6,714 nucleotides of DNA. Origin: Pseudomonadota bacterium. GTDB taxonomy: Bacteria > Pseudomonadota > Alphaproteobacteria > Rhodobacterales > Rhodobacteraceae. Positions 4,657-6,714 of the stretch are shown here, piece by piece (position 1 is the stretch's first letter; every line of letters begins with the position of its first letter). The stretch is from NCBI GenBank assembly GCA_021813645.1, contig JAKAJW010000243.1, positions 1-6,714 of the forward strand, written 5' to 3'. The notes beneath the pieces are model-generated. The model had not been told where the DNA came from. It made no database searches and was given only the letters and a program-made list of their open reading frames with translations. A program made the position numbers and the translations under genes.

Positions 4657-6587
4657 GCCCGCGTCTTCACCGTGTTCTCGGCACTGAAATCGTGCAGCTG
4701 CAGGTTCTTCTGCAAGGTCTCGACCGTCGAGCGCACGCCGGCCGGATAGGCCGACAGCGGCGGCATGCCGCCGGTCAGCGCAAAGAGCATGATGTCACGC
4801 GCCATCGGCGCGGCCTGGTGATCGGCCCCGCCGTGCTCGACGACGGTGGCCACGGCGACGCGCGGCGCGTCGAACGGCGCGTAGCAGACGAAAAGCGCAT
4901 GGTCGCGCTCTTTCCAGGGCAGGTTCAGATAGGCCCCCGAGGCGCGTTCGGCGGCGGTGATGTTGTGCACCTGGCTGGTGCCGGTCTTGCCGGCCATCAC
5001 CATCGTCGGGTCTTCGATGCGCGCACCATGCGCGGTGCCGCGGATGCTGTTGACCACCTTCCAGACGCCCTGGCGCACCGCGTTCAGATGCGCGCCCTGC
5101 ATCGGCAGCGGATCGGGTGGCACGATCGGCACGTCGACCCCGTTCACCGATTTGATGAGCCGCGGCATCACCGCCTGGCCGGTGGCCAGCCGCGCCGTCA
5201 TCAGCGCCAGCTGCAGCGGCGTCGCCAACACATAACCCTGGCCGATGGCCGAGTTGATGGTGTCGCCGATCAGCCATTCCTTCTTGCGGTTCTTCAGCTT
5301 CCAGGCCTTGGTCGGCGCCAGGCCCTCGGCCAGGCCGGTCATCGGCAGGTCGGGCCGCACGCCGACCCCCATGGTGCGGGCCGCCTCCGAGATCGTCTCG
5401 ATGCCGCACCGCTGGGCGACGGTGTAGAAGAACACGTCGCAGCTCTGTTCCAGCGCGCCCTCGAGGTCGAGCACCCCGTGGCCCGAGCTTTTCCAGCAGT
5501 GGAACTTGCGGCCGCCGACCTCGATATAGCCGGGGCAACGGATCTTGTCGGTCGGCTTCAGCGTGCCGGATTTCAGCCCGGCCAGCGCGGTGACGATCTT
5601 GTAGGTGGAGCCGGGCGGATACATGCCCTGCACCGCCTTGTTCACCAGCGGGCGGTGGTCGTTGGTGTTGTAGGCCTCGTAATCGGCCGTCGAGATGCCG
5701 CGGACGAACTTGTTCGGGTCGAAGGACGGGGCCGAGACGCTGGCCAGGATGTCACCGCTCTGCACGTCGATGGCCACCGCGGCGGCGCTTTCGTTCTGCA
5801 GCCGGGCCAGGGCGAAATCCTGTAGCTTGGCGTCGATCGTCAGCTGGAAGTTCTCGCCCGGCTGGCCGTCCTTGTGGTCGAGCTCGCGCATCACCCGGCC
5901 GACCGAATTCACCTCGATCCGCTTCAGGCCGGCGGTGCCGCGCAGCTTGTCTTCCTCGATCGCCTCGAAGCCGACCTTGCCGATCTGGAACTTGGGGATC
6001 TGCAGCAGCGGGTCGGGATCGGTCAGATGGGCCAGGTCGCTTTCGCTGACCGGTCCCACATAGCCCACGACATGGGCGAAATCCTCCACCAGCGGATAGT
6101 AGCGCGACAGCCCGACTTCGGGCGAGATGCCGGGCAGGGCGGGGCCATTCACCGCCACGCGGCTCAGCTCGTCCCAGCTCAGCCGGTCGGAGACGGTGAT
6201 CGGCACGAAGGGACTGTGCCGCTTCAGGTCGCGCTCGGTGCGGTCGATCTCTTCCTGGCTGAGCGGAATGAGCTGGGCGAGCTTCTGCAGCACCGCAGGC
6301 ACGTCGCCGGCATCCTCGCGCACGATCACCGCCGAGAAGTTCTGCTCGTTGCCGGCCAGCAGGATGCCGTTGCGGTCGAAGATCAGCCCGCGCGCCGGCG
6401 GGATCAGCCGGATGTTGATCCGGTTCTGGTCCGACAGCAGGCGGTATTGCTGCGCGTCGACGATCTGCATCTGCCGCATCCGCAGCGTCAGCCCGGCAAC
6501 CAGCGCGGTCTGGCCGACACCCAGCAGCAGCGCGCGCCGGCTGATGCCGCGGGCGCTTTCCTCGGTCTCGCGCGGCGGGCGTCTCAT
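4653..6587 (-). CDS. mrdA: Penicillin-binding protein 2 (elongation-specific class B transpeptidase)
   Basis: A 644-residue bitopic inner-membrane protein that crosslinks peptidoglycan in lateral-wall growth together with RodA. A basic N-terminus precedes one membrane segment (about residues 19-36). Next come the non-catalytic pedestal, starting at RLIPPARGLIFDRNGILLAGN (about 60-80) and including FAHVVGYVGPVS, and then the transpeptidase domain. All three active-site motifs are present: STYK (327-330, S327 nucleophile), SCD (382-384) and KTGT (534-537). C351, C364, H370 and C383 could form a zinc site. ATG 6587 has GGGAGG (6593-6598) five bases upstream and overlaps the mreD stop; its own stop overlaps rodA by four bases. 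FtsI is excluded by the context and by the PBP2-type sequence around the active site. Confidence 0.96.
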   Translation of the reverse strand: MRRPPRETEESARGISRRALLLGVGQTALVAGLTLRMRQMQIVDAQQYRLLSDQNRINIRLIPPARGLIFDRNGILLAGNEQNFSAVIVREDAGDVPAVLQKLAQLIPLSQEEIDRTERDLKRHSPFVPITVSDRLSWDELSRVAVNGPALPGISPEVGLSRYYPLVEDFAHVVGYVGPVSESDLAHLTDPDPLLQIPKFQIGKVGFEAIEEDKLRGTAGLKRIEVNSVGRVMRELDHKDGQPGENFQLTIDAKLQDFALARLQNESAAAVAIDVQSGDILASVSAPSFDPNKFVRGISTADYEAYNTNDHRPLVNKAVQGMYPPGSTYKIVTALAGLKSGTLKPTDKIRCPGYIEVGGRKFHCWKSSGHGVLDLEGALEQSCDVFFYTVAQRCGIETISEAARTMGVGVRPDLPMTGLAEGLAPTKAWKLKNRKKEWLIGDTINSAIGQGYVLATPLQLALMTARLATGQAVMPRLIKSVNGVDVPIVPPDPLPMQGAHLNAVRQGVWKVVNSIRGTAHGARIEDPTMVMAGKTGTSQVHNITAAERASGAYLNLPWKERDHALFVCYAPFDAPRVAVATVVEHGGADHQAAPMARDIMLFALTGGMPPLSAYPAGVRSTVETLQKNLQLHDFSAENTVKTRA

Positions 6588-6714
6588 AGCCGCCTCCCGA
6601 AGGCGTCGACCTCGCCGGTCGCCGCCTTGCGCAGCCCGAAGGTCAGCCGCGACAGCGCCACCACGACCGGATAGCAGAGGATCGAGCCGAGCAACTGCAG
6701 CGCCACCAGCGACA
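6584..6714 (-). CDS. mreD: Rod shape-determining protein MreD, C-terminal end (partial)
   Basis: The last 42 codons are present, reading SLVALQLLGSILCYPVVVALSRLTFGLRKAATGEVDAFGRRL and ending in TGA (6584-6586). A hydrophobic stretch of about 20 residues is followed by a short charged tail, as at the C-terminus of MreD, a small polytopic membrane protein of the elongasome. The identification rests mainly on context: mreB-mreC-mreD-mrdA-rodA is the common order in alphaproteobacteria, and the FGLRKA...GEVDAFGRRL tail fits what I recall of the family. The TGA overlaps the mrdA ATG by four bases (ATGA), implying coupled translation. The rest of the gene, with mreC and mreB expected upstream, lies beyond the right edge. 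Confidence 0.85.
   Translation of the reverse strand, partial: SLVALQLLGSILCYPVVVALSRLTFGLRKAATGEVDAFGRRL

Noticed and set aside
2770..4749. Open frame of 659 codons on the + strand
   Set aside because: It lies antisense to the acyltransferase, rodA and the end of mrdA. The translation is rich in His, Gln, Arg and Gly with no recognisable domain, as expected of the antisense frame of GC-rich coding DNA.
4692..5825. Open frame of 377 codons on the + strand within mrdA
   Set aside because: It is antisense to PBP2 catalytic motifs, with His/Arg/Gly/Asp-rich composition and no family resemblance.

Overview
The window looks like the chromosome of a GC-rich alphaproteobacterium, most likely Rhodobacterales (Rhodobacteraceae-like). 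This rests on remembered family sequences, not a search. The S14, S8, S5 and L30 proteins, the RodA start (MSYLEYNLKTVPTGL) and the PBP2 region around RLIPPARGLIFDRNG all read like that family. There is no sign of phage, insertion sequences, CRISPR, tRNA or rRNA. The genes are ordinary housekeeping genes, and the interest lies in how they are joined and in the spaces between them.

Left half, + strand (2-2688): the middle of the spc ribosomal protein operon, in the order rplE (3' end only), rpsN, rpsH, rplF, rplR, rpsE, rpmD. Most junctions are 10-16 nt, and at four of them the upstream TAA stop lies inside the next gene's Shine-Dalgarno sequence. The exception is a 116-nt rplR-rpsE spacer that can fold into three consecutive stem-loops. 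After rpmD there is a hairpin terminator, and the usual next genes (rplO, secY) are absent.

Right half, - strand (2788-6714, read right to left): the 3' end of mreD, then mrdA (PBP2), then rodA. Each is joined to the next by a 4-nt ATGA overlap. PBP2 and RodA form the transpeptidase/glycosyltransferase pair that builds lateral-wall peptidoglycan, and MreD belongs to the scaffold that positions them. After a 96-nt gap with two stem-loops comes a left-handed beta-helix acyltransferase of the phosphonate-associated type, on the same strand. Its 3' end faces rpmD across a 99-nt convergent intergenic region.

The window therefore joins the ribosomal cluster tail-to-tail to the mre/mrd cell-shape cluster. 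I found no clearly undescribed system. The best candidates for a second look are the folded rplR-rpsE spacer, the end of the spc operon after rpmD, and the acyltransferase sitting apart from any visible phn genes. No stretch longer than about 120 nt lacks a gene.
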